Shown here in pieces: positions 56,376-64,000 of a stretch of DNA of 64,000 nt (the stretch's first letter is position 1; every line of letters starts with the position of its first letter). Location of the stretch: positions 347,413 through 411,412 of the forward strand of contig NZ_JANJQP010000003.1 in NCBI RefSeq assembly GCF_025758695.1, in the 5' to 3' direction. The translations under genes and the position numbers were made by a program. This DNA is from Oenococcus kitaharae (GTDB taxonomy: Bacteria > Bacillota > Bacilli > Lactobacillales > Lactobacillaceae). Below the pieces are notes generated by a model. The model did no database searches. It worked only from the letters and a program-made list of their open reading frames with translations, and was not told where the DNA came from.

Positions 56376-58103
56376 ATGACTGAAACAGAGAAATTAAGTG
56401 GTATTGCCGCATCAGATGGTGTTGGGATTGCGAAAAGTTATTTGTTGGTTGATCCAGATTTAGCTTTTCCCTACAATCAGACGATCACCGACGTGGAGGC
56501 TGAACAGGCGCGGTTGAGTCGAGCACTGGACGCTTCTAAAAGTGATTTGGAAAAGATTAAAAACAAGGCTGAAGAGACTTTAGGCAAAGAGGAAGCTGAG
56601 GTTTTTGAGGCGCATATTACGATGCTTTCTGATCCTGAACTGGTATCGGCAATTAAAGGTCAAATTCACGATAAAAAGATTAACGCGGAATCTGCTTTAA
56701 AAAATGTGACTGATAGTTATATCGCGACTTTTGAGGCTATGACTGATAATGCCTATATGCAGGAACGCGCAGCTGATATTCGAGATATTGCAAAAAGAGT
56801 GACAAGCCACCTTTTGGGTGTTGAATTACCAAACCCAGCCTTGATCGATGACGATGTGATTGTCGTTGCACATGATTTGACGCCTTCCGATACCGCTCAG
56901 TTGGACCCAAAATTCGTTAAGGGCATCGTAACTGATCTTGGTGGTCGCACAGCCCATGCTTCGATTATGGCGCGTTCTTTGGAAATTCCGGCCGTTGTTG
57001 GTACTGGTAACGCGATTGCTGAAATCGCGAATCACGTTAATTTAATTGTTGATGGCGACGCCGGCCAGGTCTTAATTTCTCCCAATGAAGACGAAGAAGT
57101 TGCTTACGCAAAAAAAGTTGGTGAATATTTTGCCAGAAAGCGTGAGCAGGCACAACTCCGCGATGAGAGAACCGCTTCAGCTGATGGTGTTCATTTTGAC
57201 ATATCAGCTAATATCGGTTCTCCTAAAGACCTAGATGCAGTTGTTGCTAATGGTGCAGAAGGTATCGGCCTATTTCGAACAGAATTCTTATTTATTGATT
57301 CAGACCATCTTCCAACAGAAGACGAGCAGTTTGAATCCTATAAAGCTGCTTTACAGGCTTTGAAAGGCAAACCAGTAACGGTTCGGACGATGGATATTGG
57401 CGGTGATAAACAGTTGAGCTACTGGAAACTGCCAAAGGAAGCCAACCCATTTCTAGGTTATCGTGCTATTCGAATTTCTCTGAAACAAGATAATATTTTT
57501 CGGACGCAATTGAGGGCTCTGTTACGGGCTTCTGTTTATGGGGATTTGTGGATCATGTTTCCAATGATTGCCACTCTCCAAGAATTCCGTGCTGCGAAGA
57601 AAATATATGAAGAGGAACGGTCGAAGCTTATTGAGGCGGGCACCAAAATTTCGGACCACATCAAATTAGGCATTATGGTTGAGATTCCTGCCTCAGCTGT
57701 TTTAGCTGATAAATTTGCTAAAGAGGTTGATTTCTTCTCAATTGGCACCAACGATCTGATTCAATATACGATGGCTGCCGACCGTGGCAATGATAGTGTT
57801 TCTTATTTGTATCAGCCCTACAATCCATCTATTTTGCGCTTGATTCACAATGTGATTGATGCAGCACATCACGAAGGCAAATTCGTTGCCATGTGCGGTG
57901 AAATGGCCGGCGACCCAATCGCAGTACCAATCTTGGCCGGACTAGGACTGGATGAATTCTCCATGTCCGCTTCGTCTGTACTGCCGACGCGGTCATTGAT
58001 CAAGCATTTAAAGGTTTCCGATTTGAAGACACTGGCAAAAACAGCATTGGATCAAGACAGTAATCAGCAAGTTATTGATTTAGTCAAGAGTTCAACGAAA
58101 TAA
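56376..58103 (+). CDS. ptsI: phosphoenolpyruvate-protein phosphotransferase (PTS enzyme I)
   Basis: 575 residues from ATG 56376, preceded by a GGGGG site. Phosphorylates HPr from PEP. HPr-binding N-terminal helices, the active His in [24 protein letters not shown], and the PEP-binding C-terminal barrel ([27 protein letters not shown]). Its own unit, separate from ptsH. Confidence 0.97.
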   Translation: MTETEKLSGIAASDGVGIAKSYLLVDPDLAFPYNQTITDVEAEQARLSRALDASKSDLEKIKNKAEETLGKEEAEVFEAHITMLSDPELVSAIKGQIHDKKINAESALKNVTDSYIATFEAMTDNAYMQERAADIRDIAKRVTSHLLGVELPNPALIDDDVIVVAHDLTPSDTAQLDPKFVKGIVTDLGGRTAHASIMARSLEIPAVVGTGNAIAEIANHVNLIVDGDAGQVLISPNEDEEVAYAKKVGEYFARKREQAQLRDERTASADGVHFDISANIGSPKDLDAVVANGAEGIGLFRTEFLFIDSDHLPTEDEQFESYKAALQALKGKPVTVRTMDIGGDKQLSYWKLPKEANPFLGYRAIRISLKQDNIFRTQLRALLRASVYGDLWIMFPMIATLQEFRAAKKIYEEERSKLIEAGTKISDHIKLGIMVEIPASAVLADKFAKEVDFFSIGTNDLIQYTMAADRGNDSVSYLYQPYNPSILRLIHNVIDAAHHEGKFVAMCGEMAGDPIAVPILAGLGLDEFSMSASSVLPTRSLIKHLKVSDLKTLAKTALDQDSNQQVIDLVKSSTK

Positions 58104-58111
58104 TACTTGTT

Positions 58112-58135
58112 AAAAAGGCCGCTAGGTCTTTTTTT
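58112..58135 (+). terminator. intrinsic terminator after ptsI
   Basis: AAAAGGCC/GGTCTTTT stem (one G-U pair), GCTA loop, T run. The next promoter begins within about 10 nt. Confidence 0.8.
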
Positions 58136-58145
58136 GTCATACCAG

Positions 58146-58151
58146 TATAAT
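58146..58151 (+). promoter_or_regulatory. -10 element of the first LTA glycosyltransferase gene (leaderless start)
   Basis: Perfect TATAAT, 6 nt before ATG 58158; no ribosome binding site; right after the ptsI terminator. Confidence 0.6.
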
Positions 58152-58157
58152 GTAGAC

Positions 58158-59453
58158 ATGAATATAGGACTTTTTACTGATACTTATTTTCCTCAGGTGT
58201 CCGGTGTTAGTACCAGCACGCAGATTTTAGCCCAGCAGCTGGAAGCCCAAGGCAACAACGTGTACATCTTTACCACCACCGATCCTAAGGTCAAAAGATC
58301 CCAGTATGGCCGAGGCCCGGAGAAAAATATTTATCGTTTCTCATCTATTCCATATACAGGATTTAAAGATCGCCGAATCACTTTTCGAGGTTTTTTTGAA
58401 GCGATTGAAATTGCCAGAACGCTCCGTTTGGATATTGTTCACACGCAAACAGAATTCAGTCTTGGTTTAATGGGTAGAATTACGGCTCGAGAATTAAAAA
58501 TCCCGCTTGTTCACACTTATCATACGATGTATCAGGACTACACGCATTACGTGATGAATGGCCGTCTCATCAAAGCTGGAGGCGTCGAGGTCATTATTCG
58601 AGCATTTCTCAAATCTGTTAATGGCGTGATCGCACCAAGTCAGCGAGTCTATGATACCTTGCGTGGATATGGTGTGTCAGCCCCGATGCCGATCATTCCG
58701 ACTGGCGTCAGTTTCCCTAAAAACCAACTGGACCGATCTGCTGAGTTGCGCAAAGAACTAGGTATTAGGCCCAAACAGCCGGTCATTTTATCCCTGGGCC
58801 GAGTTGCTTTTGAAAAAAATTTAGAGGAACTCATCAATATATTGCCGGATGTTATTGACCGTTTTCATAATGTTATTTTGGTTGTTGCTGGGGACGGGCC
58901 GGCTCGCGAAGAATTGACAGAACATGCTAAAGCACTTGGGCTTGCCAAACATGTTAAATTTGTCGGCATGGTTGACCACAAAAATGTTTATTCATATTAC
59001 CGAATGGCCGATGTTTTTGCCAGCCCGTCAACTTCTGAATCACAAGGCTTAACCTTTATCGAGGCAGTCAATGCTAATCGGCCTTTTGTCGCTATGCCAA
59101 ATCTCTATCTGCAGCAGATTACAAAATCCAAGATGATTGGTACGATCGTTGAGAATAATGAGGAGATGGCTCAAGCAATCGAATATTATCTGGCAGATGC
59201 AAAGAATAAAAATAAGGATCACGATTGTCAAGAGGTATTGCGAGAAGTTGGGGCTGAAAAATTTGGCGAAGATGTTTTGCATTTTTACACGCAGGTCATT
59301 GCTGAGTACCGGCCGCCGCACGCTAAGGACACAGATGAACCAACTGATGATGAGATTGGTTATGCACGCCAATTATTGGGTCGTTTGCCCTTGCCTAAAG
59401 TGGCGAAACGCAGAATTTTGAAGGGCAAAAAAGAAGTCGACAGCAATAAATAG
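58158..59453 (+). CDS. GT4 glycosyltransferase, probable diacylglycerol glucosyltransferase (LafA-like)
   Basis: 431 residues from ATG 58158 (NIGLFTDTYFPQVSGVS). GT-B fold: N-domain with VHTQTEFSLGLMG and HTYHTMYQDYTHY, C-domain with ILSLGRVAFEKNLEEL and the nucleotide-sugar motif SPSTSESQGLTFIEA. Likely makes the first sugar of the LTA glycolipid anchor, inferred from the neighbouring LafB-like and LTA synthase genes. An in-frame reading from 58107 would start inside the terminator. Confidence 0.85.
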   Translation: MNIGLFTDTYFPQVSGVSTSTQILAQQLEAQGNNVYIFTTTDPKVKRSQYGRGPEKNIYRFSSIPYTGFKDRRITFRGFFEAIEIARTLRLDIVHTQTEFSLGLMGRITARELKIPLVHTYHTMYQDYTHYVMNGRLIKAGGVEVIIRAFLKSVNGVIAPSQRVYDTLRGYGVSAPMPIIPTGVSFPKNQLDRSAELRKELGIRPKQPVILSLGRVAFEKNLEELINILPDVIDRFHNVILVVAGDGPAREELTEHAKALGLAKHVKFVGMVDHKNVYSYYRMADVFASPSTSESQGLTFIEAVNANRPFVAMPNLYLQQITKSKMIGTIVENNEEMAQAIEYYLADAKNKNKDHDCQEVLREVGAEKFGEDVLHFYTQVIAEYRPPHAKDTDEPTDDEIGYARQLLGRLPLPKVAKRRILKGKKEVDSNK

Positions 59454-59459
59454 TAGAAT
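59454..59459 (+). promoter_or_regulatory. -10 element of the second LTA glycosyltransferase gene (leaderless start)
   Basis: TAGAAT directly after the previous stop codon, 7 nt before ATG 59467; no ribosome binding site. It could instead be translated from the upstream transcript. Confidence 0.4.
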
Positions 59460-59466
59460 TAACAGA

Positions 59467-60498
59467 ATGAAAGTTTTGCAGTATTTTGAAAACCCGGGAC
59501 TTATTAGCCGGTCTGGTATCGGACACGCACAGAGATTACAGCAAGAGGAACTGTCTTATACAGATGTTGTTCTTGATACAAACCCTTTTTCTAAGGACTA
59601 TGATTTGATTGATGTCAACACCTATGGGCCCAAGTCAGCAGCGATGGTGGCAAAAGCGCGTTTGCAGAGTAAAACAATTGTTTATCATGCTCATTCGACC
59701 TATGAAGATTTTCGAAATTCTTTTATCGGTTCTAATTTAATTGCCAAACCCTTTAAAAAGTATTTAGTTAATGCCTACAAACAGGCTGATCTGATTATTA
59801 CGCCTACACCCTATGCTAAATTGCTTCTACGAGGATATGGCCTGACACAACCGATTATTCCGATATCAAATGGTGTAAAGGTAGCTTCCTACCGAAAGAA
59901 CCAAGCTAAAATTACTAAATTTCGTCAATTTTTAAACCTAGAGCCCGAGGACACTCGCAAAATAATCATTTCAGTTGGTCTCTATTTTGAAAGAAAAGGG
60001 ATTGCAGATTTTGTTGAGTTGGCCAGGCGGAATCCGGATTATCTATTTGTTTGGTTTGGTTATACAGATTTACGCATTATTCCCCGAAAAATTCGTAATA
60101 TTATTCGAAACGATCATCCGGAAAATTGTCTTTTTGCTGGGTATATCACAGGCGATGTATTACAAGGCGCCTATTCAGGCGCGGATTTATTCTTATATCC
60201 AAGTTTTGAAGAAACAGAAGGTATTGTTGTCCTTGAGGCCCTGGCAAGTTCACAGAAAGTTCTAGTTAGAGATATTCCGGTATATGCTGATTGGCTCAAA
60301 GATGGTGTGAATTGTTACAAAGCGAAGAATTTGGATGATTTTGACGATAAATTGCATCGTATTTTATCCGGTCAGGTGAAAGACGTTTCTAAGGCAGGCC
60401 ATCGTGTAGCACTAGCACGTGACATCAGTAAGATCGGCCAAGAGCTGAGAAATGCGTACGAACAGGCCTTAACACTACCTAGTAAGGAGAGCAAATGA
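59467..60498 (+). CDS. GT4 glycosyltransferase, probable second anchor glycosyltransferase (LafB-like)
   Basis: 343 residues. SRSGIGHAQRLQQEEL start, YHAHSTYEDFRNS, IPISNGVKV and YPSFEETEGIVVLEALAS, the last holding the GT4 Glu pair. LafB-type enzymes add the second hexose to the diglycosyl-diacylglycerol anchor. Overlaps the next gene by 4 nt (ATGA). Confidence 0.83.
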   Translation: MKVLQYFENPGLISRSGIGHAQRLQQEELSYTDVVLDTNPFSKDYDLIDVNTYGPKSAAMVAKARLQSKTIVYHAHSTYEDFRNSFIGSNLIAKPFKKYLVNAYKQADLIITPTPYAKLLLRGYGLTQPIIPISNGVKVASYRKNQAKITKFRQFLNLEPEDTRKIIISVGLYFERKGIADFVELARRNPDYLFVWFGYTDLRIIPRKIRNIIRNDHPENCLFAGYITGDVLQGAYSGADLFLYPSFEETEGIVVLEALASSQKVLVRDIPVYADWLKDGVNCYKAKNLDDFDDKLHRILSGQVKDVSKAGHRVALARDISKIGQELRNAYEQALTLPSKESK

Positions 60499-61523
60499 CA
60501 ACGAGACAACGGATTTTTTGGATTTTATTTACTCTCTTCATCGGTGCGGTTGTTTTTATTTACAGCTTTCATCAGGTTAATTTAAAGCAATTTTGCCAGC
60601 AAATTTCCAAAACGAATTATGGCTGGCTGCTATTTGCTTTTGTATTAGTCATTTTCTATTACTTGACTATGGCTTGGATCCTAGAAGTTTTAATTGCTCC
60701 TCACAAGGCGAGCCTTTGGGGAATTATGCGCACGCCATGGATGGAACAATTTGGGAATGGTATCACACCTTTTTCCGTTGGCGGCCAGCCAATGCAAATC
60801 TTGGGTCTGCGCCAAGCGGGTATCTCAGTTGGGGAAGGGACCTCTGTATCACTGATGAAGTTTGTGATTTATCAGGGAATGATTGTCGTAGCTTTCTTGA
60901 TTTGCCTGCTTTTTGGTTATCAATATGTTGCCAATCATATGTTATCAATGACAAGCCTAGTTATTTTTGGCATTGCTATTCATGTATTGGTTCTCTTGGG
61001 CCTCATTTTTATTATGTTTTTTCCGCCGATAACAGAAAAAATAGCCAATCTTGTTTTGGCACCTTTTCATTGGTTTCTTTCTGAACAACAAACAGCTGAT
61101 ATTGCCAAGAAACTGGATCAGCGAATTTTAGAATTTCACGAAGTATCTAACAAATTAGCTAAAAATCCAAGAAAATTGTTTGCCGCTTCACTGTTGACCT
61201 TGCTGCAACTGTTTATATACTATGCAATTCCTTACTTTATTTTGTTAGCCGTAGGTGCCCATAATGCTGATTTTATTTTCATAGTGGCGCTAAATGTTAT
61301 CCTAACTTTGGCAATATCGATTTTTCCGGTTCCTGGGGGTAGCGGCGGCGCTGAAATTGGCTTTTCGTTGCTGTTCTCGAGTTTTTTAGCCAATCATACT
61401 GTGACAATTTTTGCGATGCTGATTTGGCGGATTCTGACCTACTATTTCGGTATTTTTGCTGGATTGATAGCGTATAATTTAGTACCGAGTCATTACGATG
61501 GAAAAAATAATGTCGAAAACTGA
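60495..61523 (+). CDS. flippase-like integral membrane protein (UPF0104/LPG-synthase TM family)
   Basis: 342 residues, about eight membrane segments. GNGITPFSVGGQPMQ and FPVPGGSGGAEIGFS are typical of the UPF0104 family that includes the MprF flippase domain. In this cluster it could move the glycolipid anchor or a related lipid across the membrane; this is inferred. Coupled to the glycosyltransferase by 4 nt. Confidence 0.82.
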   Translation: MTTRQRIFWILFTLFIGAVVFIYSFHQVNLKQFCQQISKTNYGWLLFAFVLVIFYYLTMAWILEVLIAPHKASLWGIMRTPWMEQFGNGITPFSVGGQPMQILGLRQAGISVGEGTSVSLMKFVIYQGMIVVAFLICLLFGYQYVANHMLSMTSLVIFGIAIHVLVLLGLIFIMFFPPITEKIANLVLAPFHWFLSEQQTADIAKKLDQRILEFHEVSNKLAKNPRKLFAASLLTLLQLFIYYAIPYFILLAVGAHNADFIFIVALNVILTLAISIFPVPGGSGGAEIGFSLLFSSFLANHTVTIFAMLIWRILTYYFGIFAGLIAYNLVPSHYDGKNNVEN

Positions 61524-61764
61524 ATCCGAAATTCTACCAATTATCAATCGTTTGGAAGCAATGGTTAAGGATGAAAGCAAACGTATCCAGGTTCGAAATT
61601 TTGACTTGTATGGATTGAATTTGGCGCGTGTAACCTTTGATCATGAGACTCGAATATTTACTTTGAAGGAATTTCGTGGCAACCAGCTTTTCGAATTTGA
61701 TAATATTGATTTAGCCGCAATTGATATTTATGAGACGCTTCGTGATCTGAAATTGACTTTTTAA
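61498..61764 (+). CDS. DUF1797/YkuJ-like protein
   Basis: 88 residues overlapping the preceding gene by 26 nt. PIINRLEAMVKDE start and FEFDNIDLAAIDIYETL are typical of the YkuJ family of LAB; function unknown. A start at ATG 61510 is possible. Its stop overlaps the LTA synthase start by one base (TAATG). Confidence 0.75.
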   Translation: MEKIMSKTESEILPIINRLEAMVKDESKRIQVRNFDLYGLNLARVTFDHETRIFTLKEFRGNQLFEFDNIDLAAIDIYETLRDLKLTF

Positions 61765-63998
61765 TGATTAAACAGTTACTGATTAAAACTAAATATTTTT
61801 TTTCTAAGCGACAGATTAGGCCTTTGGTTGCGTTTTTTTTGATAAATCTTTTTTTTATTGAACTTAAGACTGTGATCGAGTATTTTATTAGTTTCAACTT
61901 AGGTATTAAAGGTATGATGCAACTGCTGATTGCCTTGCTTAATCCGCTTCCAACAGCCATTATTCTGCTCAGCCTTGCTTTATATTTTCGTGGTTATCTG
62001 GCTTATTGGATTATGATCATTATGAATTTGATTCAGACGATCTGGCTTTTTGCCAATATGCTGTATTATCGAGAATTTAGTGATTTTCTTTCATTATCGA
62101 TTATGTCCTCCGGGTCATCAGTTGGCGAAAATTTGAGTAAGTCTATTGCTGGGATCGTCCATCTTAGTGATTTCTTGGTCTTCTTAGATATTTCGGTATT
62201 AATTCTGCTACTGTTTTTTCGCCAAATTGTTTCTGATAAAAAAGGTTTGCGTAGGCGGTTTGCCGTTTTAACCTCAACACTTGGCTTTGTCTTGGTGTTT
62301 TTGGTTTTTGGTCTTGCAAGTGCCAATCGATCAGGTTTGTTGACACGATCTTTTGACAATAACTATATTGTGAAATATCTAGGTTTGAATGAGTACGCAG
62401 CATTTAATGCCCTGCAGACCCATAACCAAGCGGTAAGTAGAGAAAGGGCTAATGCATCGGAGCTCAAGCCGATTGTTAAATGGATTAACAAGCATCGTTC
62501 GCCAGTCAATGTTAAATATTTTGGCATTGATAAGGGCCGTAATGTCATTGTTTTCCATCTTGAGTCTTTTCAGCAGTTTTTAATTGATTATCGTGTGAAT
62601 GGTAGGGAAGTCACACCGAATTTAAATAAATTTTTCCATGATCAGCACACGCTTTCGTTTGATAACTTTTACAATCAGGTTGGCCAAGGGAAAACCTCGG
62701 ATGCCGAAACGATGCTTGATAATTCACTTTTTGGTTTGCCATCTGGTTCAGCCATGGTGAAATATGGTACCAGTAATGTTTTTCAAGCGGCTCCAGCAAT
62801 TTTAAATCAAATGGGTTATACGACAGCGGCTTTTCACGGTGACGTACCAACTTTTTGGAACCGAAATAATACATATAAATCTTGGGGATACAATTATTTT
62901 TTCAGTAAGCAATTTTACCCGCAATCAACGAAATCTCAGAATAATGTTGGATATGGTATGCTGGATAAAATATTTTTACGCGACTCGGCTAGGTATATTC
63001 AACAGTTGCCACAACCTTTCTATGCAAAAATAATTACCGTTACCAATCATTATCCTTATGAAACTAATAAAGAAATTGCTAATCAATTTCCCGCTACAAC
63101 CACAGGGGATAGAACAGTGGACCACTATGTCCAGACGGCTCATTATTTAGATTCGGCTTTTGGTGAATTTATGGACTGGTTAAAGGCAACGGGTTTGTAC
63201 AATAATAGTCTCATTTACGTCTATGGGGATCATTATGGTATCTCAGAAAACCATCAGCCAGCTATTGGACAGCTTCTCCAAAAAGACCGGATTACCAATT
63301 ACGATCTCGCACAATTTCAAAAGGTACCGTTTATGATTCATGCCAGTAATTTACCTGGTGGAATCAATCATACTTATGGCGGTGAAATTGATGTGCTGCC
63401 GACATTGTTTGATCTCCTCGGCGTTCCTAACGACGGCACCGTTCAATTCGGAGATGACCTGTTGTCGGACCAAAATCGCCAAGTTGTCAGTTTTAGAAAC
63501 GGTGATTTCGTTACCCCTACTGTCATTAAGATGAATGGCACTTATTGGCGGACCGATAATGGACGAGCAATTAGTTACAAGAGTGCGTCTAAAAAGACTA
63601 AACGATTTATTGATCAGACTCAAAATTTCGTTGATCAGCAATTGGCATACTCTGACCAAGTTGTTTCCGGCGACTTGTTACGTTTTGACAAGCAAAATAA
63701 TTTTAAAAAAGTTGATAAAAAAAGTTACGACTATACACTTGGCACTAGCTTAGCATCCTTGAAGCGAGCACAAATCACTAATCCTAGTTCATTACGTACC
63801 AAAAACGGCGGAAAATCACTTTTGAAATTGTATAAAAGTTCTGAAGTCATGCTTTGGTCTCCTTCCAAAATTAAAAAATATTTCCAAAAACTGGAGGAGG
63901 AAAAAACAACATCTCAAGAGAGTGACGCTAATAGTAGTTCCTCAGCTTCGGTGCAACCTGCATCATCCAGTAGTAGTTCCTCAGCCCCTACAAAATAG
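61764..63998 (+). CDS. ltaS: lipoteichoic acid synthase-family sulfatase (LtaS-like)
   Basis: 744 residues. About five N-terminal membrane segments (to ~210), then an extracytoplasmic sulfatase-fold domain: FHLESFQQFL (Glu metal ligand), nucleophile Thr311 in QGKTSDAE, FHGD, and VYGDHYGISE near 490 with the Asp-His metal ligands. Adds glycerol phosphate units from phosphatidylglycerol to the glycolipid anchor. The tail beyond about 705 is Glu/Ser-rich, with an in-frame repeat. Complete: the stop lies two bases from the window end. Confidence 0.92.
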   Translation: MIKQLLIKTKYFFSKRQIRPLVAFFLINLFFIELKTVIEYFISFNLGIKGMMQLLIALLNPLPTAIILLSLALYFRGYLAYWIMIIMNLIQTIWLFANMLYYREFSDFLSLSIMSSGSSVGENLSKSIAGIVHLSDFLVFLDISVLILLLFFRQIVSDKKGLRRRFAVLTSTLGFVLVFLVFGLASANRSGLLTRSFDNNYIVKYLGLNEYAAFNALQTHNQAVSRERANASELKPIVKWINKHRSPVNVKYFGIDKGRNVIVFHLESFQQFLIDYRVNGREVTPNLNKFFHDQHTLSFDNFYNQVGQGKTSDAETMLDNSLFGLPSGSAMVKYGTSNVFQAAPAILNQMGYTTAAFHGDVPTFWNRNNTYKSWGYNYFFSKQFYPQSTKSQNNVGYGMLDKIFLRDSARYIQQLPQPFYAKIITVTNHYPYETNKEIANQFPATTTGDRTVDHYVQTAHYLDSAFGEFMDWLKATGLYNNSLIYVYGDHYGISENHQPAIGQLLQKDRITNYDLAQFQKVPFMIHASNLPGGINHTYGGEIDVLPTLFDLLGVPNDGTVQFGDDLLSDQNRQVVSFRNGDFVTPTVIKMNGTYWRTDNGRAISYKSASKKTKRFIDQTQNFVDQQLAYSDQVVSGDLLRFDKQNNFKKVDKKSYDYTLGTSLASLKRAQITNPSSLRTKNGGKSLLKLYKSSEVMLWSPSKIKKYFQKLEEEKTTSQESDANSSSSASVQPASSSSSSSAPTK
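63932..63985 (+). repeat. 15-bp direct repeat within the LTA synthase tail
   Basis: TAGTAGTTCCTCAGC at 63932-63946 and 63971-63985, offset 39 bp (13 codons), so a copy change would keep the frame. Encodes SSSSA-type segments. Confidence 0.8.
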
Positions 63999-64000
63999 TT

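Noticed and set aside
58107..58157. Longer LafA-like reading from 58107
   Set aside because: It spans the ptsI terminator and the TATAAT; the conserved NIGLFTDTY start is at 58158.
1..64000. tRNA genes, CRISPR arrays, insertion sequences or prophage genes
   Set aside because: Intergenic gaps are short and filled by promoters and terminators; no cloverleaf, spaced repeats, transposase or phage-like proteins were recognised.

Overview
This 64 kb window is a dense, largely co-directional piece of a low-to-moderate GC Firmicutes chromosome, best matched to a lactic acid bacterium of the Leuconostocaceae and most likely Oenococcus. The reasons are the LAB-style PepQ, the ECF module placed between rplQ and truA, a spermidine pot operon, a lipoteichoic acid cluster, a short adenylate kinase, ruvAB without adjacent mutSL, and no rpsN in the ribosomal operon. 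The genus call is inference from gene order and protein character; no database was searched. No tRNA, rRNA, prophage, insertion sequence or CRISPR array was seen, and no gene-free stretch exceeds 300 bases.

Layout. 1-7.3 kb: a truncated pepQ (minus strand), a D-2-hydroxyacid dehydrogenase with a prolyl iminopeptidase, ruvA-ruvB-pcp-queA, and a frameshifted choloylglycine hydrolase-family gene. 7.3-14.4 kb: lepA, an unknown anchored protein, an alcohol dehydrogenase-like protein, rsmE, a small membrane protein and relA. 14.4-21.4 kb: an amidase divergent from hisS-aspS, an OatA-like acyltransferase and an APF-like wall protein. 21.4-40.4 kb: the S10-spc-alpha ribosomal supercluster (rpsJ to rplQ with secY, adk, infA, rpmJ, rpoA), then ecfA1-ecfA2-ecfT-truA, an SseB-like gene and rplM-rpsI. 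40.4-45.2 kb: potABCD plus an EamA transporter. 45.2-50.6 kb: glmS, pgi, a YbjQ-like gene, pgk and a small membrane protein. 50.6-58.1 kb: a CtsR-controlled ClpE-type ATPase, an unknown two-gene unit, ptsH, nagB, a HAD phosphatase and ptsI. 58.1-64 kb: lipoteichoic acid assembly (two glycosyltransferases, a flippase-like membrane protein, a YkuJ-like protein and an LTA synthase).

Themes. Translation and ribosome biogenesis dominate. A second theme is the fructose-6-phosphate node (glmS, pgi, nagB, with PTS phosphocarriers and a cre site). A third is the cell envelope (amidase, OatA-like, APF-like, LTA genes), where several proteins carry Ser/Ala-rich low-complexity segments.

Most notable observation. 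About thirteen transcription-unit-leading genes lack a Shine-Dalgarno sequence and instead have a TAnnnT -10 hexamer 4-9 nt (usually 6 or 7) before the start codon, so their mRNAs should begin at or within about 3 nt of the start codon. Ribosomal, glycolytic, PTS and stress genes (rpsJ, infA, rplM, pgk, ptsH, ptsI, nagB, clpE) keep normal leaders with strong ribosome binding sites. This suggests two initiation classes, with leaderless translation used for ordinary housekeeping genes.
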